Shown here piece by piece: positions 36,741-48,300 of a stretch of 64,000 bases of DNA. The DNA comes from Volvox africanus (lineage: Eukaryota; Chlorophyta; Chlorophyceae; Chlamydomonadales; Volvocaceae): the NCBI GenBank assembly GCA_030268105.1, contig BSDZ01000004.1, positions 2,467,001 through 2,531,000 of the forward strand. Reading direction: 5' to 3'. Made by a program: the position numbers and the translations under genes. Position 1 is the first letter of the stretch. Each line of letters begins with the position of its first letter. The notes under the pieces were generated by a model. It did no database searches and had not been told where the DNA came from. It was given only the letters and a program-made list of their open reading frames with translations.

Positions 36741-38771
36741 GTTTGCGCTAGCGTTGTGAATTTACTGGTTGACGCAGCACGAAAGCTCGGAAGAAGCCCG
36801 CTGCTGAGTGCCCTTGAGGTACAGGTATGTCATGAATTATCGTGATAGCGGGTTTTTTTGCGGGAGTTCTTATCATTACTTGTACGGGAAATCAAAAGCC
36901 TGGGACGTCGCCGATAGGACTGGGCATGTAAATCTTGACGTCATGTTCGGAAGGAAAGGGTACAACGTCGCCGATACACGCCTTTAGCAGCACTATCATC
37001 CACAATAGGGCCTCTTCTGTGATGCCCCTCGCTTTCTCGTGCACTAACTGCAGCCGGGCAGCTACTCCTGCCGCCGCTTCCCTACCACGCACACCATTGC
37101 ATCTCAGGTAATGGCTGGCATGGTGTCAGGTGAAGCTCGTCGTAGTGGCATGGCTGAAGCACGATGATGCGAGTGCCAACAACTTATAATCCAGCTCTTA
37201 ACATCAATCAAATAGGAAGCTTTCAGATTTTGTGTAGTGGAGAACGGCACGGGGCCCAAGCTGGGCGGCTTAGGACGCGACATGACCTGCCGAATGAGCT
37301 GCTCACTCAGGACCCCGATAGATTTGCGTGGCCAAGACTAATGGCGGCGTGATCGGCTTGAGTTTATTGGGCCGGATAACCGGTACTTACCTCGTCCCAT
37401 TTGCAAAGCCCTGTCGCTGCGCCCTGCGTCCAGGGCTACCTGCTCTACAGCCAGCGCCGGAAACTGAAGGCGGAGCTGCTGGGGAAGAGCCAGGAAGAAA
37501 TTCGAGAGCTACGGCTGGCGGGAGAGGACGTGACCGACACGATATCAGTGAGTTCTACGGCTTACACGAGCCTTGGTTGGGAGTGTCCGTCAAGAGCGGG
37601 TAATTATGTTGCTGCGTCTTGAGCAAGAAGGAAACGGCTTGGATGGAAGAGCTTGGTAAATGTAGCGGATTTGTTTTGCAACTGGAAAATACGTACCCGG
37701 GCTCCGTAGGTACCGGAGATTGCATTCACGGGCGATACCACAGCTGAGTTCCTGGACGGCCCCACGAGCCCCACTCTTGAAGATGCGCTCAAGGCGCGAG
37801 TGCTGGTCATGGAAATGACGTAAGATGTAGCCCCACAAGGTCGGCGGGAGATGGTAGCGGAGCATTGGCCTAACTTATAAGAAGTACGAACGGGTACTTA
37901 AGGGCGTCAAAGCGGGGAGCAGGGAGGCACATGGCGCCAGGGGGTGAAACGGTGAAATGCTGATAACCTTGTCGGTGAAATGGAGGCTTCGGATCTCTGC
38001 TCCCTTTGCATCGTTTCCTGACGCGTGTGCTGGATACCTGGCTGCAGGTTCATCTGCGACAACGTAACTGTTGATGAAGCTCGCGGGAAGGGGCACATGC
38101 ATATCGCGGACTTCGTGGCTCATGCGCATAGATTTCAGGTGCGTGAGAAATTTGTCCTTAAGCGGCCATAAGGGCTTCCGCGGTTGGATGCAGATGGTTG
38201 CGGCATGATTGTCTGGTGCATTTCTTCAATCGGCTATGGTAACAAGTCATGTCTCGACGACTAGCTTAGGAATTGAGAAAGCCAATCAGTGCTGTTCCGA
38301 CGGGCCTAGACATCGCAGCGCAATCGTCAGCCCGTCTTGAGTCATCTCCATCCATGCAACCAGTTTCATTCCTTAGTTATCACATTCGTTTGCCCAGCAC
38401 CTAGAACAATGAGAGTTCGCACACCGGCTAAGATGGTAACCGACACAGCGCCACTCAATTGCTTCGCATACCCACGTCGCCTCGGCCACTTTCATGGAGC
38501 TCCCTAACTAACAGTGGGGACACTGAGCTCTCCACTCGCAATGCATTATAGTCTTCCCTGAAAACCCCTCAAATGTATTCAACCGCGCTGCACGTCACGG
38601 CAGCCCACAACCTAACACGAGCCGATGCCGCACTCTGTGCAGAATGAGGCCATTGTCCTTATCCATTTCAGCCCACGCTACAAGCGGACAGACATCATCG
38701 CCGCGCTCAATTCCATGCTACCACCATCATTAAGAGCAAAATGTGTTCCGTTGTTAAACGGCATCGAATGA
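36741..38771 (+). pseudogene. Second tRNase Z copy, C-terminal part only recognised
   Basis: Six exons match the last six of the tRNase Z at 27453-30628: 36741-36825 (LLVDAARKLGRSP, against RLVDVARELQNSP), 37054-37107 (PGSYSCRRFPTTHTIASQ), 37434-37547, 37710-37819, 38048-38138 and 38643-38771. Intron positions are the same. The first exon and the start of the second are diverged, mainly at third codon positions (TGC CGC CGC TTC against TGT CGT TGT TTT). From 37081 onward the DNA is identical to the first copy. The N-terminal half with the HxHxDH zinc motif is not found upstream. The locus is therefore either a truncated duplicate (called here) or a paralogue whose 5' exons I could not recognise. 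Confidence 0.65.
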
Positions 38772-39386
38772 TACGGCGGTCCCACGAACCTTCAGTGCAA
38801 AGCGCCATGGCCATTAAGCGCCAGGGACGTGACGGTATCATGCTGCTGATGTCGATGGAAACATAGAATGCGCACCGATCCCACTGCCCTGTAAAGACGG
38901 ACCAGCAACCGGTTGCGCGATATTCCTCCAAAAAGTAGGGCCAGTGCGCAGCCTCGGGAAGCTCGCAGGACCGTCCCCAAATTTCTCTCCCGCTGTCCGC
39001 GGCCCTCTTTCCCGACAATCCCTCTCACGACACCCATATATGCGAAATCAACGGTCAATGTACTCCTGCTCTGTGTACGCAAACATGGGCCAAGCAGACC
39101 GAAGTAATGACAAAAGGTACCGAACGGGAGGCCGCAGCACGGCGCCGACAGCCGAAGAAAGAATTAGAATGCACTCCTCAGAGGAGACCAATACAGGGGA
39201 GTTGAAAAATGAGATATCAGCATAACGACGCTCGGTAAAACCTACCCAGAACCAGCTAATATAAACTCCTCTCAATGCCACGAGTATCAGCTGAGCGGCG
39301 ACAGCACAAGATGCCCCGCGCCGTCTACAAAATGCACTCATCTCAACCAAGGATCTCTCCCGCTGACGCGACGCATGGAGGGCCGC
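37081..39386 (+). repeat. Direct repeat copy 2 (2,306 bp)
   Basis: This copy is identical by eye to 28938-31243. The left boundary falls inside a coding exon that remains homologous but diverged to its left. The right boundary falls in non-coding DNA, where similarity stops completely (TGCCAGG in copy 1, ATGGCAC in copy 2). Confidence 0.95.
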
Positions 39387-41019
39387 ATGGCACGTATTCA
39401 GCAGCTCCGTTCAACATCAGCAATGTGCCTTCTGCATTCTGAATAATTACGTTTGCTGGGCAGCTGCCTAATTGAATACCATTCACTGAAACGATGTATC
39501 TTTACCGTACAGTTGACCTGTGTGCAGCATTCGTTCGCTGTCGTTAGCGTTATGAACTTGGGACGGGCTTCGCTTTACCGTGAATAGCTGGTTTCCCATC
39601 ACACCACGACTCCCATAAAAATGATTGTCCCTTGCATAGTTTCGGACTTCCGGGCAAGGCTTGCGGCGTTTGCAGGGCGGGATCGGCCCCGCAGAGGTTG
39701 GACAATATACCAAATAACCACCCTTAACCCTTGATGATAGTAAAAATAAATCATCAAGTTGCCGCTTTAACAAGAGTTTTGAAGTCTTGTCCCTGTGGAC
39801 TCGTAATATGTGTAATAGTTAAGACCTTCAGGCTACTGAAGCCAGTATGTCTGGCCGCATAGGGTCCACAGTGTTGTATGGAAGGCGTCCGTTTGGGCGC
39901 TGCACTCCAGCCATTTGGCCTCCACTGTAAGTCTTATATTCAATGCGTCCATCGACATCATCAGCTTGGCATAGCCATGTCTCTAGCGCTTAATAGCCAT
40001 GGCGCTTTGCATCAGGGAAGAATGAAGGCGACGTATCATTCGCCGTTTAATAAAAGGACACGTTTTGATCTTAACAAAGGTCCTTTAATGCTTGTAAATC
40101 GGTTTGGAAGAACTCCTTTGCCTGCTGGGGGTGGAGTTTAAAGAATAGGATGGAAGTGTTGATTATAGTTGCTGACCCACGGGTCACGTGGACAACAACT
40201 ACGCAAATGAGTGCAAAGGGACCCAATCAAATGCTTAGTCTGATTCTGTTAGTCTCCTGATAGGCGTGCACCGATGCTTTTCTTGTTATTCGTTGTCTTT
40301 TTTTGCACTGGCACCCACCGGAATGTATGCGCACATAAGAACATCCAGAGCATTGCTGGACGCAACCATTCAAGTTGTAATGCCTTGAAACTTTGGGTGT
40401 TGCTACATGCAGGCAAAATGCAGGCAAATTGGCACTGGAGGAAAATGTACGGCATAGATAGCAACAGCTTTCTGGTCTGCAACGGCTCATGTGCGGCCGG
40501 CCATCAAGGACCTACATAACGCCAATGCGCTCCTTCCATATGTCAACTGTATCCGACACCTTGCTACTATCATCAAGTTATGTCATTAGCCACGCACTAA
40601 GGGGGACAGCTGGATACAATTTGTCGTTGGCGAAGTCGCGAAGATTTTAGGCATTTAATGCCATGCCCTTTGGCTTGAGTGATGATCTATAAGCGAAATT
40701 GCATATTATGGTTTTACCTGTGCGCTGTAACAAAATGCAGTTGAATGCCCTAGCTGTCACCCTGGAGAACCAGGACTGCAATTGACGGGTGTCTTAATGA
40801 TGTATTAAGTCGATCAATTAGACAAGAAGAGGTTTCGGTGTTTGAAGCGGAGCTCCCAGTTGCGCGTCGGCGTGTGGCGACCTTGGGGAATGTCACGTTG
40901 TCGTCTCGATTGCGGGTTCAAAGATCATTATTTGATAGACATATGTATGACTCAAGCAAAATGTAGTTACCAAACCACGCGAAGGCAGCAGTGATGCACA
41001 ATAACTCTTATCGGCACGG
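39387..41019. other. No intact gene; contains a tRNase Z tail relic
   Basis: Apart from the relic at about 39930-40110, I see only short frames without motifs. The stretch just before 41020 is the probable promoter of the glycosyltransferase-like gene. Confidence 0.4.
39930..40110 (-). pseudogene. Diverged, inverted relic of the tRNase Z last exon and 3' flank
   Basis: Read on the minus strand, 40110 to 39930 matches the end of tRNase Z exon ten and the DNA after its stop (30575-30740). The frame ends in SKRVLLLNGE and TGA, against AKCVPLLNGIE and TGA in the intact gene. Downstream, shared strings include GCGCTTAATRGCCATGGCGC, CCATCGACATCA and GTATCATTCG. Upstream coding similarity fades (KPIYKH against PRYKRT) and an in-frame TAA appears. 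It is a fragment of an older duplicate in the opposite orientation. Confidence 0.6.
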
Positions 41020-44000
41020 ATGTCAGGTCAACTATCCGTTCCACGTCTTAAAATAGTGTTATTTGCTGCACTTGTGAGCCTTAACTCTGCTGTGCTGATC
41101 TATGCCGTTGAGGCGACCACCTTGGTCGGTTGCAGTAGCTATGGAAGAACGGACACCGCGCACAGCACGCGAACCCTCTTAGAGACAGGCGACGTGGCTG
41201 CCATAGCTGCCGTTGAGGCGAATCCACACCCACCTGCTACTGGTGCTCTACGGCGTTTGTATGCATTGGATGCTTACGACGCAGCAGCAGGCGTCAAGGT
41301 GGTGGTCGTCAATGACATCGCCGGCCACTTCGAAGTCCTGGCGGGCGTGTTAGCCAGGGTGTATAGTATATTAAAGACACAGCAGCAGCAGCAGCAACAA
41401 CAACAACAACAACAACAACAGTTGCCGGAGCAGAAATCAGGGTTAAGGATAGCCCCACTGCCACGGGTACTGTACACGGGTAACGCACGCGCACCAGTTG
41501 ATAACGGCCTCCATGATTGGCTGGGTCGTGACGTGGTCAGCGCATTCTCCTGGCACCCGCTCACCCCCTCAACCGCTTTGATGGACGTGGCACAGCCTCC
41601 GCCACCGCCTCCCGGACCCGGTTGGCGCACCCCTGCCGATTTGGTGATTTGCGTGTCCGCGGAGCTAGCGCCAAAGGTGAGGCTACACAACAGGGAGAAT
41701 ATTTTATCACGCATCCCCGAGTTTCAGAGCACGTTTCATGGGGTGAATGGAGTGTGGCCATGGCCATGGACTTACGAAACAAAGAGGGTAAAGAGTGGAG
41801 TTGTGCATTAAGAGGGGCTGGTGAAAAAGGGATTGAATTGACAGTATGGACTAGCTCAGGGATCCAGCGTTGTGGATCGAAAGGCCACAATTAGACCACG
41901 GCACTGCCGTGTTGTGCGGCGCGCCGCCACTCCATGTCTGACATCGTTCTTGCACCGCACGCATGACACCTTGCCACACGAATTACCTGAACTCTTCACG
42001 CGCAACTGTGTCATTGTTGCCTCCAGAAACTCCTGTCCCACACCTGCACCTTACACGTGCTCCAACCCTGCGGAATCAACCTTCTCTCGTGGGCATTTGC
42101 CCCATCCCCCGCACGCTTACGTCCAGGTATGCAAAAACGTGCTTGCAGCAGTACAGCCCCGTCTGCTGGTGGTGGTAGTGCACCGGGCAGACACACATGG
42201 TCCTAATGCCCGCATCCTCTTCCTGCACTCCGCGTTCAAGCTCATGGCGCTTGCACCCCACGTAGCCAATCTCAGCAGGTGTGTTCTTCCGGGCTGTGCC
42301 TGGCGCATATTACGCGGCCTAGGGATTTAGCGTTGTGACCCTCAGTCGTCAACCTGCGGCCTAATACGCCCCGCCCGTAGCTTGATGACCTCGGAGGCAT
42401 GACCTTTGGTGCCCTACATATTACTTTTCGTAGGCCGTATGTTGCTTGGCCCTTAACGTCTCACGCGGTCTGGCGCCCAAGTCCTTGTCGATGCGTCTTG
42501 AACGACATTGTCCTTCGCATCCCCTCCTTGCTATGGGATATACCGTGGTTTGCTTTCTCCCCGATTCTCCCCCCGCCTTTTTCGTTTGTCTCCCTAACAG
42601 CCAAATGCTGCGGCGTCCAGTGGACTGGTCGATGCCGGTGGCGGGCTTTACCCCGCGGAAGCCCTGCAGGATTAAGAAGTGCCTCAGGGGGTTTAGCATT
42701 CAGGTGCGGAGAAATCTGTCGGGTACGTATCTGTGCGACACAGGGAGGTGGGCGTCGAGTAAATCGTTTGGCAAGGCAATGGCATCGTGACGTAGGTGTA
42801 GACTTTAGACATTTCCATTTGATAAATGAGAGGCCAGGATAATCATAGTGCAATACAATTAAGGTATGGTCTTCAGTGCCGGTCAGGCCTCTGCTCGTGC
42901 AGGTTAGAGAATTGTCCCAGCGAGTTACGATCCTGCTGGACCATAATGGGGCGATGTAAGATCTTCCATGACAAACAAGTTTGGCCCGTTGGAAGAACCG
43001 AAAGCTCCGAAGTCCGAAACTCCCAAACCAACTGTTTCTGAGGCCAACAGCCGGAGCTCACTCATTTACTGTGTCACGCCTGTGACCGCCAGGGTGCGCT
43101 GCGGCGTTTTAAGAGCCGGCATGGCAACGGCTTTACCCGCGACTACGTGGGGCTGTGGCAGCGACTGATGCAGCTGCGGGCCACTGGCCAGGCTGTGCCG
43201 TCAGTGGTGGTGGTGGGCAAGGGGCAGCGCGAGGACCTACTGTTGCCGCCGGAGCTGGATGATAGGGTGGCCTTCCATCCCTGGCTCAAGTACCCGGTGA
43301 GTGGGTACCGGACTGGGAGGCAGCGGGCAGGCACACCGTTACCGTTACTGTTACCGTCCGTTACCGTTCAGAGCGTATTCCGTATAATTTAAACGCATCG
43401 CCGCCAGTTCTCAGTCGGCATGTTTGCCATCGAGGGGGGGGGACGGGCCTTATATTGTATCTTATATCGTAGAACTGTTCACAGCAGTGCAGCTGCTTCC
43501 ATCACTAACCGCGACACCTACCAGTTCCCACCTCACCATGCTGGTCGCTCTGCTGCTGGTTATCTCCCTTATCCGTAGGACTTCTGGTCGCTAATACACC
43601 ACAGCTACGCGCTTGTGCCCGCCTTCGGCATGCCCGTGTACTACGAGAGCCGCATTAGCTCCACCATCTTGGCGTCCCTGCTCACATGTGTGCCCGTGAT
43701 TGCGGAGCGACGTCTGCTCGACACGTACACATTCTTAGAGTGAGGTGGTGGTGATGAGCGAAACCAAGAGGGGGAGGGTTCGGTACGGGGCGAGGTACTG
43801 GGTGGAGTGGAATCAAGTTGGCCGCTAGGCTGCTGTGCGCGATAACACTTATTGCATCGTTTGGGGTGGGTACGGACAATGTGACATTACCATCACAGCC
43901 CAGTACCGTTTTCCTGCATTGGTGGTTCAGTGCCCGCCATATGACCACTCTGGTTGACATCTTGCACCGTGCCATGTGCGACCGTGCTGATCTACAGATC

Positions 44001-44427
44001 AGTATATCTGTCTGTCTACTCGGGGACTGCAAGAACCCTTCCAAGTCGCTATGCTCGGTCTGTCGTACCGTTCCTTCCTGACGTTTTCCCATTATCCCGT
44101 TTTGTCCCGCCCGGGTCCGTCGTTCTCCTTCCTGTGGCCCGACCCCTACCTAGTGAGCGACATGTGTTTTTGCGGCAGCCAGGGGAGGACGAGGTGGCTG
44201 CCATGGTACGCATCATGGCGCTGCCCGAAGCTGAGGTTTTCGACCGCCGTGACGCGCTTTGCGCGCTGCAACAGGACATGCATGCACGAGCGGACGGCAT
44301 ATTAACCGAATACCTTAAGCAGGCACTAGCGGCCGCAGCTACTGCTACTGCTACTGCTGCTGCGACTACCACGGCTGCCGCTACTGCTACTGTTGCTGCT
44401 AATTCTACGGCTGCCGCTGCTGCTTAG
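41020..44427 (+). CDS. Glycosyltransferase-like type II membrane protein, six exons, 516 aa
   Basis: Exons 41020-41676, 42127-42278, 42601-42703, 43093-43296, 43579-43739 and 44154-44427 (TAG) sum to 517 codons. Residues 10-28 are a hydrophobic signal anchor (LKIVLFAALVSLNSAVLIY), as in Golgi type II enzymes. A polyQ run follows at about residue 121. Later segments (LLVVVVHRADTHGPNARIL, LVPAFGMPVYYESRISSTI, LASLLTCVPVIAERR) resemble nucleotide-sugar binding halves of GT-B transferases, where a small-residue-rich SR.S.T..A.L...P.I pattern precedes the last helix. I cannot name the CAZy family, donor or acceptor. The C-terminus is an Ala/Thr tract encoded by ACT/GCT codons. The gene reads in the same direction as TRM1, about 0.9 kb upstream of it. 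Confidence 0.68.
41380..41421 (+). repeat. (CAG/CAA)14 polyglutamine tract
   Basis: Pure CAG units followed by CAA units encode 14 glutamines in the first exon of the glycosyltransferase-like gene, after RVYSILKT. Confidence 0.95.
44333..44424 (+). repeat. ACT/GCT repeat encoding Ala/Thr-rich C-terminus
   Basis: Imperfect tandem ACTGCTGCT-like units encode about 30 residues of Ala and Thr up to the stop of the glycosyltransferase-like gene. The minus-strand equivalent is a Ser-rich frame, which is a shadow. Confidence 0.85.
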
Positions 44428-45318
44428 TGTAGTTTGTAGCTCAAGTGGTATTAGGGCTTGGGTGTTACGGAGCGTCGCTAGCAAGGATAGGGGGGCGGAG
44501 ATTGGGGTCCGAACTTTTGGCTTTGACGGAGCTAGTACTGGAAATGAAGACGGTAATTGTTGTATTATCCCATACCCAGACCTCAACACCCGGATCAGTT
44601 GGGATTTTCCACCTCAAGGGTGAGGTCCATATTAGGGTTGGTTTTAGCCGGAAAGTGCAAAAGCTTGCAGCGTGGAGGTCTGTAGTTTATCGGAGACAAA
44701 TTTGTTGGGCCGCAGCAGCACGTAGGTCATCGATTCTTGAAGTGTAACGTCCTGTGCGTGGTTGGCATCATGACAAAGGCCCATGAGCGATGGCATGTAG
44801 TCGTTTCGGATTCCTAACGGTCCCCTATTATTTCGTTGACTTCTTGACTACGAGCGCATAGAATTACGATAACTGGACGGGAATTACGAAAAACTATGAT
44901 ATCTTTTGCAAAGATATGCCCGTTTCTTGACATGGCGACCTTGGCGAGCTGTCCAACCGTTGTCGGGCTAACCGTCGAGTGCCCATCTTAAACAATCCAT
45001 CAATAACACTTACTAGTCAGCGTTTAGCCAGTTTATGTTTGTGCAGGTATTTCTACTTCAATAACTTATATTAACTGCGACATCGTTTCCTGATGAGTGA
45101 GGCCGCCGACAAGTAAGTTAGCATATAAGGCAAAAGACGTATTGGAACGAATTACATTGCCTGCTTCAATTAGAGTGTAGTATGTTGACATCTGTTGTCT
45201 GCTTGCAACTCAACTGGCCTGGGCTGCTTGGGCGGCGCTGTTTGAAGAACAGCTTTCCGATAGCATGTAATAAACTCATCCTACTTTTTGGACCCTATAA
45301 AACGTGTCACAAATCTGC
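44428..45318. other. No supported gene; 5' flank of TRM1
   Basis: Short frames only. An in-frame TAA at 45298-45300 lies just before the TRM1 start. No promoter motif was recognised. Confidence 0.4.
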
Positions 45319-48300
45319 ATGCAAAGAGGACTTCCGTCCGAGGCCGTGGCAGGCACGGATGCGGCAGGCACGGCTTCTTCTTCTTCCCCGAAACCAAAAA
45401 TACCGGAGGGATACACAATTCTGAAGGAGGGCAAAGCGATCATCCTAAAGAAGGGCAATGAGGTGTTCTACAATGAGGCGCAGGTTAGCGCTGGTTTCGG
45501 ATGCCGTGTATGGACACACTTAAAAGGATGAGCCACAGGTTTTCAAAGGAGCCCGCGGATAAAGGATGAATCCTTGCCGGTGTAATTTTAAAATGACCCA
45601 TATCTGTGATCAATTATTGGAAAATTGGCCGCTTTCGATTTGCGCCAACGAAGTGACCCATAATCCCTGATTCATGCATAGCCCATTATCCCGCGCCCGT
45701 CACTGTAATTCTTGACCTGGGACCCCAGGTCACCAACCGTGATCTTTCCATCGCCGCTCTGCATGTTTACTTAAGTCGTCGGGAGAAGGAGCTTGAAGCG
45801 GGGCCGATAAAGAAGGTACGGACCCATGGGTCATAAACTGCTGCGCTCCCCTTGCATGTCGAAATTTCGTGGGCCCTAAAAGTCTTTACGGGCCCAACAG
45901 CCACTGCCTAGGTAAGGTGATCATTCCACTGATTCCCCGACGAATTTGCAGAAGGCTGGCGCTAAGGGTGGCAAAGGACATGGTCGCCCACGTCTGCTGG
46001 AGGGGTTGGCGGCCACAGGCCTGCGGTCCATTCGTTATGCCCTGGAGGTGGGTCCAAACCGCACATGACGTACGAAGCTCCTGTAAAGAGTGACAGGCGC
46101 GGTGCCATAGCCAATTTGGTAGTTTACCGGTGCAGTCTGTGGTAATCGGCGCCCGTTCAGAGTGAGTGGCAGATTGGGTTGGGAGTTGGCGACTTGAGGA
46201 AAGGGGCTGCGAGGCATGAGGCTAGGGTATTCGCCTATGCAGCCAAGCTGCAGGAAGCTCCTTTCTTTGGCCCGGTGTTTGATCCCGGCCCTGTCCCTTT
46301 CGCTATACCTTGATGGGCGCGAGATTGCACTCCTGATAATTACCTGATATCGACCCAGCCCAGGACAGTCATACTGGCTCGCTTACTCCCCAAACCCGCA
46401 TATACACGTTACGTCCCCGCCACTGACCCAGCTGCCACACTGCACACAGCAGGCACAAGCTCTCTGCATACACACACGCAACCAGGGTGTTGCCAGTACT
46501 TACCCTTAGCTGCGCTTGCAAAGCGCTCAAGTCTCCCCGCAGCCACGGGAGGTCCAAACCAGCTCTCACCCCACACGCCCACGCTAGGTTCCGGAGCTGG
46601 GCCGTATTGACGCTAACGATATGGATGCAAACGCTGCGGCCGCAATACGCCGCAATGTTGAGTTCAATGGTCCGGAGGCTGCCGCCAAGATCCAGGTGCT
46701 GCACAGCGATGCCCGGCTGACCATGTTGCAGACGCCCAAGGTGCGTTCGGGAAAGGGGCTCGGTGGGTGCGCGCAGGGTCGCGGCTGGGGTTGTGGAGGT
46801 TGTGAGGGAAAATAAAGGGGCTCAGCTTTCGATGTTTTAATCGTTATCTTTAGCACATCTAGAGCGATTGGCAACAGGCGTCATGATCAGCCAGGCCCTA
46901 GGCTCCGAAACCTAGGTCGCCGTCGTCAAGATCTACCCTTGTCGCCGTTAAGATGCAACATAATGATCTCTCCAGGCACTGGGGGCCGGGTCCATGGCTC
47001 GAATTGGGTGAATGAGCGTGTTGTGCCAGCCCAGGTTAATGTTGGGCTGCGACAACTTTGCCATGTTGCGGCCCGTGATGGTATGAATGTGTTATTTTTC
47101 CTCTTTTGGGCCATTATTTACGTTGCTATCGGACTGCCGCTGTTGCGGTTGCTGTGCCTGTCGCCGCAGGGGTATGATGTGGTGGATCTGGATCCCTACG
47201 GGACTCCAGCTAATTTGCTGGACAGCGCTATACAGGCAGTCTCGGACGGCGGCCTCTTGATGGTCACGGCAACCGACATGGCCAATCTGTGCGGCAATAA
47301 CCCGTAAGGCCTAGTGATCGTGCACGGACAAATACGTCGTGGGGGCACCGGGTCGATGCATGATGGGGGAGTTCATCCGGCGGCGGCGGGGAGAGTAGGG
47401 GCAAGGGGGGCCCCTGCATGCATGGAACCCTCTGTGAGATTCTTGATTCTAAAGTGGCCTTAGAGTAGCAATTGGGAAAGAGAGATTGTGACATGACATG
47501 AAGAATGTCGGTTTCATAACAAGTGAAGCAAATATGTGCGGAGAAAGAGCGTGTCACGGACTGACCAACGCGTTCCATATCTCGTCATATTCACATATAT
47601 ATTCCTCATATATCTCGTCATATTCACATATATATTCCTCATATATCTCGTCATATTCTCATATTCGTCATATTCAACACCATCGCTGGTGCACACACAT
47701 GCGGGACAAGCAACACACGCCCAACACCCCTCGCCTATGCTCACGCCCCTGCGGCACCTACCGATAGGATCTCAAACCCTCCTCACGCAGCACCGCCTGC
47801 TGGGCCAACTATGGCAGTTACCCCGTGCATCGGCCGTATTGCCACGAGATGGCCCTGCGCATCGTTCTGGCCTGCCTCGAGACACATGCTGCCCGGTGAG
47901 GCTGTTGTCGTCGTCGTCATCATCGGGGGAGCTTAGATTCTCAAGAGACCTAGTTTCATTTCAGTCTGTGTATGTGTATGTGGGAGGGGAGGGGGCTAGG
48001 GTGAGAGGGCCGAGGGAAGACCAGGGTAGGGACACCAACGTGGACTCTCTCCCTGCCCTGCTACGCCGATCTCATCTCATCCTGGTGATGTTGCGCTCTT
48101 TCCCTGTCTTAACCACCACATGCAGTAATGATAATGTACGCTGTTAACGTATATTAACGTGCGACGCCACCTAATTCAAACCGTGCGGTGGTGGGAGATG
48201 ATTTGCGTGGCAGCCCCGGACGCAAGGGGTCCAGGCAGCCCCAGGATACAACCTCACATGCGTCCTTTGTTCCGTTTTAGCACCGAATGAGCTGCGTCAG

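Noticed and set aside
37081..37107. A second intact tRNase Z gene
   Set aside because: Although the 3' exons are intact, no exon with the HxHxDH zinc motif could be found between 35.4 and 36.7 kb.
14250..45840. Recurring GACCCAYGGGTC-like palindromes (about 14254, 34680, 40175, 45823)
   Set aside because: One lies in dehydrogenase coding sequence, where it is explained by codons. The others have no common flanks, so chance is likely.
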